Positions 12,701 through 25,107 of a stretch of DNA of 64,000 bases are shown here, piece after piece. Made by a program: the position numbers and the translations under genes. Below the pieces are notes generated by a model that was not told the DNA's origin, ran no database searches, and worked only from the letters and a program-made list of their open reading frames with translations. This stretch comes from Clavulina sp. PMI_390 (lineage: Eukaryota; Basidiomycota; Agaricomycetes; Cantharellales; Hydnaceae): contig WIDE01000030.1 of the NCBI GenBank assembly GCA_015039315.1, positions 221,544-285,543 on the forward strand, given 5' to 3'. Each line of letters begins with the position of its first letter. Position 1 is the first letter of the stretch.

Positions 12701-14867
12701 TTATCTCCTTGGGGGTTTCACTCCCGGCTCGCCCTGTGGGGGTTCGCTATCAACAGGTGTGACGAAAATGGTAGGGATAGGGACTGTCGGGCTGCGCGGA
12801 CGACTGCCAGGCTCATCACCTCCGAATCCAGAACCGGACGTCTCTGGCTGTGGGGGGTTCGTCTCATGGCGTCGTGTACGCACTGTCAGGTAATTTTTGT
12901 CTCCAGATGAAGATTTTTTGTGAGAGGAGGATCGTCTACGATTGGTGGGGGAACGGGGAGAGGGTAGGTTGGGATGGCGAGGAGGCGGAGGAGATGAAGG
13001 TGGCGGTGTGGGGGAACCGCTGTGGGGAGGTGGAGAGGAGGGGCCAGGGCTAAATGAGGATCCTGAGAGGATTGCTGGCTCCGGGACAATGAGACTGGAG
13101 TTGCTCATCGCACGTTCCCTGTCTGGGAACCAGCGGTGGTCTCCACGATTCAACCCGCTTGGCCCAGCATTTTCAGGCCCTCCTCCATCAGCCCGCACAT
13201 GGTCTAATGATGGACTTCGGATGCTGCTGAAGCTTGGTCTTCGACTCATCGCCGCGGTTTCCTGACGATCTCGGAACTCGCTCCTAGTCCTCTCAGCATG
13301 CGGATTCCTCTCTTTCTCACCGGGCACAAGGGGATAGTCACGATACTTGCGCGAACGCATTTCGTCCTGGAATCGATCCGCACCAGGCGTCCCCAAGATC
13401 TTCAGGACCTTGAAGACTCCCCTGTTCACTCGAGCTCGATGGCCTCCGATTGTCTGACCGTTGGCATCGGTGGGGGTAGTGCCTTCCTGGTTTTCTTCAG
13501 GGTCATCATCCAATTCCGAGTCGCCATCATCGGTGTTCGACAGCAGCGCGAACAAGGAACCGAACGTCGCCAATGCCGCGCCGACAATTGGGCCCCATTG
13601 ACCTAGGAAAAGTTCCAAACACCCATGAACTCAAATAAGCATTCGCTCTGACAAAGTAAAACGGGTAACGATGACTCACCGATGGATGTCATAGGCTCCA
13701 CACCTGCACGCATCTCGTGAGACCAGAAGTTTTCTTCGCCTAGTACGACAATTGCGATGATGCACACAGAGAACACGATACGCTCGACAAGGCCCAGGAT
13801 GAGCCTAATACGGCGTTCCATCCACCGCTGGTCTTCCGCGCGCTCCTTGTCCTCAAGAGCCTTCTCGTCATCAGCATTCATCGGAGTCGGGGAATCTCGA
13901 ATGCCACCGGTCGTAGTGTCTATCGACCCGCGCCGTCCAGTCCACCGTCTTATCCATCGAAGATGCATGACCTTTTGCCAGACACTGAGGAGCGAGAGCA
14001 CGGCTGGGATACAACACGCCGCACACAGAAGCGTGGCGGTATTAAGCGTCATCCCATGGTGAGGTGCAGGAACCCATTGACTCGGATTGGAAGGGTCTTT
14101 GCGAATGGGAGTTGTGACGACACACCCCTGGGGCCACCTGGTCGTTTGGCAGACCCCCTGTGGATCGGCTTGTTGGAGTCCCCAAAAGTTCGCAAGAGTG
14201 ACATTCTGCCCACTAGAATCCAGACATGGTTCTGGAGTGGCGCGATAGAACGCGACGATCAGGCCCAGAAGCCCTGTCCACAGAATCAGATTTTTGATGA
14301 CAAAATAAGTGATATTTCAAATGTGAGATGAGGGGAGGAGCCACGAACCCGCGAGGTTGAGAACCGTCCACATGAAGACCATGTTACGCCCCTTGGACTC
14401 GAAATACGTTCTAGAGTAGCGTACTGTGATTGGCACGCATAAGACTCCGATGGCGCATAATTGAAAAGTGCCAAAGATGTCATTATCAACAGCGCCTGAA
14501 AAGTAATCGGCATCAGAACCAAATAGTACCAGGGATTCAGAAAGCACAAATGGGACTAACCATGAGATTGGGCTATGGGGGCTATGACTAGTGCGTGTAA
14601 TGCAGCCACTGCCGGGAAGAGTAGGGCGGCGGCTAGGGATGCGCCCCGAGCCCATTCGACATGATTGAACGCAATGCAGATAACCACGAGGACGTAGTAG
14701 AGAGCTCGAGCACCGGGTCCATATTGACCAGATAGTGGGAAAGCACATATTACAGATACAGCACTGCCAGAGCCAATGCTGGTGTCGTTGATCGCTGCCA
14801 ATGAATTGGCGCCCAATGAAGACAATGCAGAGAGCGCGTTGGGAGATATGGTGTCAGGAAGGAACAT
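12701..14867 (-). CDS. Multi-pass membrane protein of unknown function with a disordered cytosolic tail
   Basis: The start MFLPDTISPNALSALSSLG (14867) and the following helices (ALYYVLVVICIAFNHVEW, SLAAALLFPAVAALHALVIA, GTFQLCAIGVLCVPITVRYS, NMVFMWTVLNLAG) resemble an uncharacterised family that I recall from filamentous fungi. Exons join through about 14575/14490 and 14335/14280 and continue in 13603-14052 (TLLCAACCIPAVLSLLSVW, then ERIVFSVCIIAIVVLG). The last exon begins near 13600 with GQWGPIVGAALATFGSLFAL. Residues after that helix are an acidic, then Ser/Pro/Arg-rich tail with an SRRPSF site, ending PTVPIPTIFV and KPPRR. This tail is the source, or sister copy, of the kinase tail at 6381-7301. 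The function is unknown. Confidence 0.75.
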
Positions 14868-15757
14868 ATTGCATGGTATTATTTATGATATATCTAGCGT
14901 GAGTCGGAGCTGGATAGGGTCTGATCCAAGTTATTCGTGGCAAGTCGTAATTGCAGCAAGGATGCCGCAGGTCGTGCGGGGGGGGGGGGGCCTAGGTCTG
15001 TTTTCACCACCTTGTTGACAGCGGAGCCGAGGTTGGACGATGCCGGATTTGAGTTTGGTGTGGATGAACGGGTTTCTTTCTCAAGCTGCACTGCAATCGC
15101 TTAATAAAATATCGACAATTTATCAGCAGGAAATGCAAGAAAGACCGCTGATAGTGATTGTATTAAAAACTTTGTAGCTCCTGATCAGCCTTCTCGAAGA
15201 GGAGAGCGGATCGGCGTCGCGGGTCATCCTCGACGTTGGTATAGTCATTCCAGCGTCAAAGACGAGCGGCCAAGCCAGTGCACTATGAATAACTATAGAG
15301 TGGTAAAGATACATTGTACGGACGTGGATTAAACACAACAAGACTGTTCACAATCTCATCCATGAGCCCATCTCTCTCTCTGGCGCCAACAGTGACTCGC
15401 TTGTTCGCGTATCTCCCTCTTTCGCCTTGAGCGACCACTCCATAAATCACGAGCCCATAACCCGCTCCATGTATTCAGATAACCATTTGCCCCAGATTGC
15501 GGTCACCTGTGTTTCCGAAGGCAGTGTGTTTCTGAGAGGCAAATGAATGGGCGAGCGGCTCACCTCAGCCGCCAAGAGCAAATACACAAACGACCCAATC
15601 CCAACACCGACGCCCACAGCGTCTACCAACCCGCCATCCCGCTAATGGCCTGAAAACACATCTATTGGACATCCATTTCACCTACGATTTCATCTTTACG
15701 ACCCTTTAACAATCACGACTTTCTGCGACACCTCTAGAGCCTGCTCCAGACCACGCC
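14868..15757. other. Intergenic between two divergent membrane-protein genes, with a G13 run
   Basis: A run of 13 G at 14978-14990 lies about 110 nt upstream of the membrane-protein start. The remainder holds the possible small minus-strand gene listed separately. Confidence 0.6.
15161..15640 (-). pseudogene. Possible small or broken gene of unknown family
   Basis: On the minus strand three stretches look coding: a membrane-like segment VGVGVGIGSFVYLLLAAE (about 15575-15629), a segment VAQGERGRYANKRVTVGARE (about 15370-15430) and a charged end DDPRRRSALLFEKADQELQS followed by a stop near 15170. Plausible GT-AG sites (donor GTGAGC near 15562, donor GTACAA near 15318) join some of them, but no single set of splice sites keeps all three in frame and no clear start is visible. 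It may be a degenerate gene, or carry a sequencing frameshift near 15250. I do not recognise the family. Confidence 0.3.
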
Positions 15758-18700
15758 ATGTCTAACGATACCCAGACGGCCCAAATACACTCATGGCAGT
15801 CCATCGTAACACTTATTGTCTTTCTTGTAACCAGTCAGTGTATACCATCAGTCTTTACGAGGAAGCATATCTCACTCGGGCGGTTTTGCCATAGACCTCG
15901 TTGTTGTGTTTCCTTTCAAGGTGCCAATTCCTCTACCCCAAGGCACGCGCCCCGCGTTTCGCCGCTTCCTCGTCAAACTCCGTATCCTTCCAAAAGACCC
16001 CATCAGAGAAAACCCATATCTCGATGATGAGGACCAGCCTTCACCGCCAACTCAGTTGTATTTTCCATTCAACTTTGTCACAATGCCTCCCATCTCGGTC
16101 ATCTTCCTCACTTGCCTCAAGGTTATTAGTCGCGAAGAGTACCACGATGGGATTATCGGCTCGAACAAGTACGATAAAGCTCCCTTTTCACAAATTTCGT
16201 ATTGGCGCTGATATGGAATGCGCAGCATTATTCCCATCGACATCATGGCGTTCTTCCTCACGTTGGTAAGAGCTCTTTCGATGGTAGCATACATGCAAAC
16301 TCTTGACCTCACACACCTCACATAGGCCTATGTAGCCATATCAATTGATGCCACAGGACTGATTCGATCTCTCGCCTTTTGGGTGGCGAAAACTTATGGT
16401 GGACTCGGCCACCGCCTGTACTTCCTGCTCTACCTTTTCTTCTTCGGGCTGGGAAGCTTCATCGGCAATGTGAGATCATTAGGCTGGCGTATCTTGTCTT
16501 TACTCTAACATCTTATGATTAGGACCCCATTATTTTGTCTGGTACCGCCTTTATGGCTTATCTGACCCGAGTGTCAGCAAACATCAAACATCCCCGAGCT
16601 TGGATCTATGCTCAGTTCGCTGTCGCTAACATCTGTAGGCCATTATCGTCGTCTCTTCCACTTGTTCACTGTTGACCATTCGTCCGTTCCCTAAGCTTCC
16701 GCCATCCTCGTCTCCTCCAACCCGACCAACCTCGTGCTGTCGGGAGCGTTCAGGCTCAGATTCCTGGATTACACCATCAACATGATCATCCCCGTCATCG
16801 TCACCGCCGCCGTCCTCTTCCCATTCCTCCTCTACATTATATTCTTCTCCGTCGACCTCATCCCATACCATATTGATGTGCACTCCCTCATCGACAACGA
16901 GGATTCAAATCCTGCGCTCTCTGAGGCGGAGAGGGAGCATCGCAAGGAGCTTCGGGAGATCATGAACCCTTTGATAGATCGCGGAGGGGCAATCTTTGGC
17001 GGAGCACTGATGGCAATTACTCTGACCACCCTGCTGGCGACCAACGCAGCTGGGTTGCACCCAGGTGTTTATACTATGACGGTCCCTGCAGCTGCCATCA
17101 TGTTTACCAGGGATTTATGGTATGATTGGGGAAGGCGGGGGAAGACGCGGGAGATGGCGAGGGAGAAGAGGGAGAAAAAAATCGAAAAGCTCAAGGCGAG
17201 AGCTCAGTCTGCAGGAGAGGAGAGGGTGCGCAAGCAGACGGCAGAACGCGCGATGACCGCAGGTGCCAGCCTGCAGCCCATGCCTCATCCAGCTGGTGCA
17301 ACGGCCCCTACTGTGGAGACCCCCGGCGCAGCTGGAAAGCCGCGCAGGGATACGCTCACTGTTCCGGCCCGCGATGACCACGCGCGTCACCACCACTATA
17401 CTTCACATGGTCGCTCCCCATCATTAGACGAGGATATGATGGAGGAAATGCTATCGGCGCCAGTGGATGTCCATCCTCTGGAGGCCACCACCTCCTGGGA
17501 GTCATCAATGCACCTCCCTGAAGACGTGGATGACCCTCCACAATCTGCCCCAATGTTCGGGCGTGACATGTCGCGCCGACGGCCTGATGCTGAAGAGGGC
17601 CTCCCAGGAGGACAGGCTAGTTCGCCCTTCCGCCCAACGCACCACCGAACCATCACAGATGATTCGATCCCCGCCTCTGAAGCCTCATCATCCAGCAATT
17701 TGCCCCAGATTACCGCGAGCCCTGAAGAGATGCGACGCGGTCGTACATTGAGTGGCGCTTCCGGCTATTCGATCGGCGGTCATGGACAGAACATGGGCCT
17801 CTTCTCTGCACTCGCCCCTCCGACGCGACCTGATGTGGACGCTGCAGATCGGCCTGCGCCGGTACCCGCTCCTGCCCACCGTCCATCCCCACTTTCCGGC
17901 CACCATCGTAGGGGATCAAGCGCGGACTTGGCTGGGCATGGGAGGCGCTCCAGTGAGGGTGACATTATCATGCAGTCGCCTGCCTCGTCTGTGTTTGAAA
18001 CATCCGACGACGACACGAGCATTGGTGGGGATCGCCAGTCAGAGTCCTCTCTTGAGCGCCACGCCCCTCTTGCGAATGGCCATAGTGAGGAAAACGCCAA
18101 TGGGGACGCGGAAAAAGTCGAAGATGCTGAGCTTGCTAATGGGCACGTTCTCACCAAGGACGCCCCCTCTTCCCATCTCAACGGTCTATTCTCGGGACGA
18201 TTCACGCGCCAACAAAAAGGCAAGGGTCCCGAGTCCCCTATTGATTCAGAAAAGCCGGCTACGCCCATCGAGAAGAGCAAGAAGAAAAGACCGTGGACGT
18301 TGTACAAACTCTGGCGCGCCATCCGCAAGTACGCCAAGGAGACATTCCCCACTGTGTCCGCGGTCCTGGAGCATCTGCCGTTTGCGCTGGTGCCATTTGC
18401 GTTCAGCATGTTTATCTTGGTGCAGGCACTGGTGACGAAGGGGTGGGTAAATGTGTTTGCGAACGGATGGCATGCGTGGATCACCAAGACTGGGACCGTC
18501 GGCGGGATTGGTGGGATGGGATTTGTATCTGTGCTGCTATGTAACGTGAGTGCTCGGGCTATGATTGAAACATTTTCACAGAAAGCTGACGGTGAGAGGC
18601 GACTCAGTTCGCGGGGACCAATATTGGGACCTCTATTCTACTTTCTCGTGTGCTCCAGTTTTGGCTAAACAACCCTAACAATCTGATCTCTGACCGAGAT

Positions 18701-19028
18701 CGTGATGCTTCTGTGAGCTTTTGTCTTTTGTCATTGAATGTTTTCCATCACCGCCAGCAGCTAACTACCTTCCTGGTGGTACGTACAGATATATGCTCTT
18801 GCCCTCGGAGTCAACTATGGGGCGTTCTCGGCTGCATTCAACGCATCCCTCGCAGGGCTACTCTGGAGGGACATCCTTGCACGAAAACACATTCACGTTC
18901 AACGCCTTGAATTTGCTCGAATCAACCTCCCAATCATTGCCATTGCCATGTCGGTGGGATGCGCTGTACTGACAGGGCAGGTATATCTCATCAAAGATGA
19001 CACCCCTAGGCATCAGTCCACCTACTAG
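15758..19028 (+). CDS. ArsB/NhaD-superfamily (CitM-like) membrane permease
   Basis: Multi-spanning anion permease of the arsenite/citrate transporter superfamily, probably in the plasma or vacuolar membrane; the substrate is unknown. Exon 1 is MSNDTQTAQIHSWQSIVTL from 15758. Later exons encode VVVFPFKVPIPLPQG, IPIDIMAFFLTL, YGGLGHRLYFLLYLFFFGLG, the signature ILSGTAFMAYLTR, then ASAILVSSNPTNLVLSGAF (the NPTN re-entrant motif of the family) and GGAIFGGALMAITLTTLL. A hydrophilic Ser/Pro/His-rich loop of more than 300 residues (about 17200-18280) separates the two halves. The second half resumes with HLPFALVPFAFSMFILVQAL, FAGTNIGTSILLSRVLQFWL, NYGAFSAAFNASLAGLLWRD and INLPIIAIAMSVGCAVL, stop at 19026-19028. 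The second-half FAGTNIG repeat mirrors the first-half SSNPTN element, as expected for an inverted-repeat transporter fold. Confidence 0.82.
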
Positions 19029-19575
19029 TAGACTGCGGTGCTCGTGTTTCGTCACGTTACTGCTTGCACATCTTAATATTTGCTTCCGCTTTTTCGATCG
19101 CAGCTTTCGTGACATCTGTAGAATTTTTTGTTTACGGGTTTGTACACAATAAATAGATATAATTTCCCCGTGCCAGGCCGTTCCTTGTGATGCGGATGCG
19201 GAGAAATTGGGGTGGGTGCGTGCTCTGAGTACATGTATTAATGTGTGAATCTGTTTGGCTCTTGTCACACCATTCAGTACCCTGCGAAACTGCTCTGCTC
19301 CATACAGTCTTGTTCGTGGCCAACCACAGCCCTCACCTTTGCTCTCGGCGACATCAACGCCCCTCTAAGCACCAAAGGAAGAGTTCTATTGCGCTGGGCG
19401 ATGCACGTTGCGCCGACGCGGTGACTCGGACGGCCCCTAACAAGCGCTCGTTCATCGCAAGAGAACCTCCTATTACTCACCATCCTTTCTCCTCCTCACC
19501 TTGCTTGCCACCTGTGCCACACTCTGGTTTCTCGTCAACCACTGCCATTCTGACTACTGAATCTCTCGACGACAC
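19029..19575. other. Intergenic: permease 3' region and Atg1 promoter
   Basis: No gene recognised. The last ~200 nt before 19576 are pyrimidine-rich, as is usual in fungal promoters. Short open frames on both strands have no recognisable product. Confidence 0.5.
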
Positions 19576-22500
19576 ATGTCCAACTCCGAGAAGCCACCAA
19601 AACCCCGTCCCGATGATGCGGAGGCACACCCATATGTACTCACTAACGAGATTGGGGAGGGCTCCTTTGCCACCGTGTATCGAGGGTATCATGTTGTGAG
19701 CCATCTGATGCTACAGAATGTACGACAGACTCCAGTTCTAAGGCCTTATCTCTTCCGCGGTGTGGTAGAAAGATCGGAAAGCCGTCGCCGTCAAGGCTGT
19801 CCGGACATCCATCCTCAAAGCAAAACTACTCGACAACCTCGAGTCCGAAATTGCCATTCTGAAATCCCTAAATCACCGCCACATCACTGCATTAATAGAC
19901 ATTGTGGTAAGTCACCTTGCTACTTATCATTAGTATCCAAACTGAAGTAGCCGCTGTGTGTGGACGTTTACAGAAAGCAGAAAAGCACGTATATATTGTC
20001 ATGGATTATTGCTCTGGAGGCGACTTGAGCCAGTACATCAAGGCCAGAGGAAAGATTGAGACCCTTTCATACGTCCCCGAACCTGGGGCGGCACCCATCT
20101 ACTTCCCCCACCCAAAGACAGGAGGCCTCGATCAGCGAGTAGTTCGATCACTACTTCTCCAGCTGGCAGATGCCTTGAGATTCCTTCGGAATCGGAACCT
20201 CATGCATCGAGATCTTAAGCCACAGGTATGTGATGCTTGATCATTATGCACGACAGCGAGGGAGCGGCTGACATTTCACGCGTGGTAGAATTTATTGTTG
20301 CAACCAGCTGCTCCAGATGATATTGCTCTTGGGCATACCCTGGGTGCTCCCATTCTCAAAGTGGCAGACTTTGGGTTCGCTCGTATCCTTCCCACATCAG
20401 CGCTAGCGGACACCCTTTGTGGCTCACCGTATGTCCCCCTGTCCTTTCCTCGCCTATCCTTTGACTAAACGCCACACATTGTAGACTTTACATGGCACCT
20501 GAAATCTTGGGCTACGAGAAGTATGACGCCAAAGCAGACCTTTGGTCAGTTGGCGCCGTGCTTTACGAAATGTCTGTTGGCAAACCTCCATTTCGCGCCA
20601 ACAACCACATCGAACTGGCCAACAAGATCAAGAAAGCAAACAGCCGAGTCCCCTTTCCCGACGAAGACCCTAAAAAGGCGGCGGAAGCCACGCCTGTTCC
20701 AGCAGATATCAAGCAGCTAATCAGGATGCTGCTTCGCCGAAACCCTGTCGAACGAGCCGACTATGATGAGTTCTTCAAAGCTCCGGCGCTGGAAGGCCTC
20801 TCCTCTCCCTTCTTCACCCATGCACGTGGCCTTGCCTCGTTCGCCGCCAACCCTACTCCTCCCACAAGCAGCAAGAGCGCGATGCCTGCTGTGACATTGC
20901 TCGAATCATCCCGCCCTGCTCCTAAACCCCCGACTCCAGCGTCTAGCTCTCCTGCTCCTACTCCATCGACATCCACTTCTGCGGACCCAAAGGCACCACC
21001 ACAAGAGATGCTCATTGGTCCCGATGGGCAACCGTATGATCCACGTTTGTATCAGATTCAGGATACGTTCCATGTCAAACGGAAGAAGCATAGGGACAAG
21101 GACAGGGAGCGACGACACGGCGAGAAGAACGGGACCTCGGAGCCTAGTGCTGAAGCCGTTGACCGGTAAGTTAAAGGTTATAGTGGGGGTGATTCTCGTC
21201 ACTGACCTTTATCTAAATGACTTGTTCCATTTAAACAGTCGAGCGGCTGGGAAAACGTCTCCGTTGCTAAGTTCTCTAAATATGGAGAGCGTTTTGAAGC
21301 AAGACTATGTCGTGGTGGATGATACTCGTGCAGTAGAGTTCAACCGAGTAGCCGATGGTTTGTCGCTATGCTTTTACGAGGATAGCCAATGTCACTGACT
21401 GCTTTGGTCTACAGAGATAGAAGCTGCGCGGAAGAAACCCTCACCATCGCGCAAAAAGCCAGAGCTCCCGCCCCAGCAATCATCACCTCAAGCTTCACCC
21501 ATCAATCAGACTCCTCGGACCACCTTCCCTCCCTCATTCAGACAGACGCCCCCTATCACCGTAAACGGAACGCCAGAACAAGAGGCCTATCCTCCTCCCC
21601 CTCCACCACCGCCGCCACCCCCTCCCCCCTTTGCCACAACATACAGACGTGGTGGTGATTCCCCACCCAAGAAAGATTACAGTTTCCCCCCTGCTCCTCA
21701 AGTTGCCAACAATGGTACTGCTCTTGCAACCCCCCTTCTCATCAAGCCATCATCCAATGCCTCCAACGCTCTTGCCCGAGCGCTCAACATTGCGAGCAAA
21801 AAGCTGTTCGGAAGCCCGACGAATTTTGACCAGACGTCCCTGAGTGGTTCACCTGGGAGCTTGTCAAATCGTCGTGAGAGTGGCAATTTCTCGAGCTCGA
21901 ACCCGAACTCGCCGCGTTATATCCCCAAGGAGCTACCTGGCGAGCGGGATAGCGACTCTGCCTCAGTGAGGACTGGGAATGGAGCCGGCCCGGTACAGGG
22001 GCTCGGGAATGGACACTCAAGGACAGGATCTGGTCGGCCAGGATCACCTGCCCAAGACGAACTACTGGATCAGCTGGAGCAGCTAGCAAAGAAGGCACAT
22101 GTGTTGGCGGAGTGGGCTGATCGCAAGTTTGGCAAGGTTGATGAGTCCCCTAGTACGTTGAATCCATTTTGCACCAAGTTGCCTATGCGAAAACGCTAAC
22201 ATTTCTTTGGTATCACCATCAAGAACCTATCTCGGACCCGGCTCAGTTCGAGAAGCGGCCAGGGGAGGCGCCTCATCGTGCTGAGAGTCGGCGCAAGCGA
22301 GAGGTTGAGATTGAGACGCACGCCGTGCAGTGTGTCTCGCTCTACTTCACCGTCATGTCATTCTCGCAGAAGGCGATTGACCTCATTCGGGCCTACTATC
22401 GGAATAATTTGCACCCATCACCTGCTGGAACTGTGGAAATCGATAACGGTAGGCTGCTTCCCTACACAGTCCCGCCGGGATATTCTCAACTGATCTTTTG

Positions 22501-23005
22501 CCCCCACAGCATTGACCTGGGCACGAGATGCTTTCTCGAGAAGTATGGAGAAAGTTAATCTGCTGAAAGGCTGGCTCCCCGAAGGATACAACATGCGACA
22601 CATGTGGATTGACCGTGTCATTTACGACCACGCACTATCCCTGGTGAGTATTTCGTTTAAGATATCCATCATTGGTTTCATGGAGTACTAATCCCATAAT
22701 CCCACTAGCTTCGACATGCTGCTTCTCTCGAGATTCGCTCTGAGAACTTCAAGCTATGCGAAGAGGAATACGAGCGGGCGCTCTGGATGCTATATGCGAT
22801 CCAGGATGATGTGGTGCAGTCAGGCAATCCATATGCTGAGCAAGACCGCGACACGATAACGAATTGTATGTTCTCCTTCACCAATCGATCATCGCATCAA
22901 CTGACGGCTCGTTTGGTCATCGTAGTTATTCGGACCACCAAGAACAGAATGGAGAAGCTCCACCAACGTGTCGTTCAGCTCAAACTTACGCCACCCCCGG
23001 CCTGA
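19576..23005 (+). CDS. ATG1: Serine/threonine kinase Atg1 (ULK family), autophagy initiation
   Basis: Kinase of the Atg1-Atg13-Atg17 complex that starts autophagosome formation at the pre-autophagosomal structure. The N-terminal kinase domain reads [29 protein letters not shown] (active-site Lys), [69 protein letters not shown] and [21 protein letters not shown] roughly 300-residue Pro/Ser-rich linker (about 20820-21990) with a proline run near 21590 follows. The C-terminal tandem MIT-like (EAT) region is split over exons from about 22050: [77 protein letters not shown] and [15 protein letters not shown], stop at 23003-23005. This end binds Atg13. Introns are short and GT-AG throughout. Confidence 0.93.
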
Positions 23006-23330
23006 TTTACCACAATTGGGGTTGTTCCGATTATTTAATTCTTGCTTTCTTTTCTGGTTTCTAAAGCAAACGTTGATCTTTTGCATGGCATATTCATTCT
23101 TTGACCTTTCGACACTTTGAGCCCTTTTTGAGGTTCCTTCTCCCATTTCTCCTTGTGTCTGGATTACTTTTCATCTAGCCAACTTCTTTTCACATTCTAT
23201 CAGCCTTTATACAACATACTCTACTCTACAGTTGTAACTATGGTGTACAAATCTATACAACAGATCGGTTCTTGAATTTAGAGAGCATGCAATGATGCTG
23301 GAAGTGAGATAGTGCGAGGTCTACTGAGAC
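23006..23330. other. Intergenic between convergent ATG1 and PHO13-like genes
   Basis: A T-rich shared 3' region. I see no gene in it. Confidence 0.6.
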
Positions 23331-24628
23331 TCATGCCATAGCCTCTTCCCCAGTAAGTGCAACGAGATCCCCGATCGATTTGAGGACGAAGTCGGGCACG
23401 ATTGGTGGTTTCTCGCCAGAAATCTCAGAGACTTTGGTGACACCTGAGGTATAATAGTCGATTAAGAGGATGCCGTTGAGTGACCATAAAGGGCTAAATA
23501 ATCGGCTCACCAGTTAGGACGAGAAGCGTCGACACCCCACCCTGCTGACCGAAGAGGATATCCGTATCGAGACGATCCCCGATCATGATTGTACGAGCGG
23601 GATCAAAGTCGTGCCTATGACCAGTTGCAATGTTAGTCATAATATTGCCTTTTCCTGTGAGCCTTGACCCTCCTGATTGAGGGGGTCAAAAGGGAACACG
23701 CACTTGGCCTTGATGCAGTCAAGCATCGTCTTGTTTGGCTTCCCAATGCTGACGGGGTCCCTTCCGAGGGCATATCTAAGAGGAGCGCTGATGCTGCCAG
23801 CGCCTGGAAGGAATCCTCCAGCGGCGGGGTACGTGGGATCGGTATTCGTTGCGAGGAATAGGCACCCCTCATTGCGTGTAATATACTGAAGCGCCTTGCA
23901 CAACTTTGTGTAGTTGAGCCTTGTGTCTAGTCCGCAGAGAACAGCTCCGACTGATTCGTCAAGCTTGAAGTCATCGAGCGAGAACGGCTCGGTAGTATTG
24001 TCCTCGGGATCCTGGAAGGGTTAATGAATAATTGGTTAGGAGGTGCAGTAGCTCACTAGGACGAGCGGCTCACTGTTCCTCCGATATGCGCAACCCCTTC
24101 TTCATCGAGCTCTTCCTCGAGTCCTGCTTGTCCGATCACATATACCTTCTTAGTCTTGGGGAGCGAGACCACGGTCGAGAGATACACTGCTGACGCGTAT
24201 GCGGATCCAAAGATTTCATCCTATGGTATCACATTCCCTCATGAGAGCAATGGTAGGACAGGCAGTAAAGTATACTCACTACTTCGGCTTGGACCCCTAA
24301 TGACTCGAACTTCTTCCTGTAGTTCTTTCTCGACTTTGTGGCATTATTTGTCACGAAGATAATATGTTTCTCTGTTTAAGGCCGAATAGTCGGCAAAGTA
24401 TCCAGAAGAATGTATGGCGCGATATGCAGTAAGCCAATTGAGGGAGGTACAAGCGGATGAGGCGTATGGATACCAACTTCGATCTCTCAGAATAGAGAGC
24501 ACTTGCCGAGCCCCTGGCACGAGTCGATCCCCGTGCCAAAGGACGCCATCGCAGTCGAACATGAAAGTGTCATACTTGTCGACAAGAGTCTCGTATTCGC
24601 TCTTTGTGTTGAGGAACGTCGGTGCCAT
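23331..24628 (-). CDS. PHO13: HAD-family phosphatase, 4-nitrophenylphosphatase/phosphoglycolate phosphatase (Pho13 type)
   Basis: Metabolite-repair phosphatase of the HAD superfamily that removes side products such as 2-phosphoglycolate in the cytosol. The start at 24628 (MAPTFLNTKSEYETLVDKYD) leads into the nucleophile motif FMFDCDGVLWHGDRLVPGA. The following exon has FVTNNATKSRKNYRKKFESL (motif II), then FGSAYASAVYLSTVVSLPKT and VYVIGQAGLEEELDEEGVAH. Later come VGAVLCGLDTRLNYTKLCKA, FLATNTDPTYPAAGGFLPGA, IGKPNKTMLDCIK (motif III Lys) and IMIGDRLDTDILFG (motif IV acid pair). The last exon ends GEEAMA with the stop at 23331-23333. It is interrupted by five or six short introns. The length, about 310 residues, is normal for the family. 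Confidence 0.92.
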
Positions 24629-25107
24629 CGAGGAGAATTTTGGTGATCGGCGATTAACTACAGGCGAATGTCGTTGGAGACGATTCTAGACGTCGAGATT
24701 CTAACAGCTTTAGCCTTGAGTGGTATATCTAAGCCGAGGCGCAAGGAGTTCTCTGTGATGGGAGGTGATAGCGAGCGTGTCCCCAGATATGGGTTGAACT
24801 GATCATGAGATGCCGAAAACCTGAGCGTGGGAAGTGCGAGTATAGTAGGATGTATTGGTGGTACAAGTGGGGAACACAGGCAACAAGAAGCCAATAATAC
24901 ATAAAAGGGGAGAAAAGAAACCATAAAGTACAAAGGCATATGCCGAAATAGAGGAAGAAGGTCTCGTTAAACAGAGGTACAGGATGTCGTGCAAAAGTCA
25001 GGGGACATGAACAATAATCGTGATAGAGAGGAGAGAAAAAAATGTATGTGTTCCCAGTGGAAAGTATAACGTGTCATGGGGGCCACTTGGAAAGTTCAAC
25101 CCATGCT
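24629..25107. other. Intergenic: PHO13-like promoter and upstream-gene 3' region
   Basis: No gene recognised. The minus-strand open frames 24658-24939 and 24803-24994 lie directly upstream of the phosphatase start, are T/C-rich and look like promoter sequence. Confidence 0.5.

Larger units (their letters stand above)
11284..13552 (-). repeat. Arm 2 of the inverted segmental duplication
   Basis: Read on the minus strand it carries, in order, the tail of the multi-pass membrane protein gene, its 3' region, the H2A promoter and H2A copy 2, collinear with 6630-8672. Here the tail is attached to a complete membrane-protein gene with family-typical N-terminal exons, so this arm looks like the ancestral arrangement. 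Confidence 0.8.

Noticed and set aside
14978..14990. G13 run as a G-quadruplex regulator
   Set aside because: It is a single homopolymer run, and such runs are also prone to sequencing length error; nothing else supports a function.
17752..18435. Plus-strand 227-codon ORF in another frame of the permease loop
   Set aside because: It overlaps a longer frame that continues permease helices at both ends; the composition is arginine/leucine-rich as expected for an out-of-frame reading.
17780..18487. Minus-strand ORF of 235 codons within the permease gene
   Set aside because: It mirrors the GC-rich loop exon of the permease on the opposite strand and shows no recognisable family.
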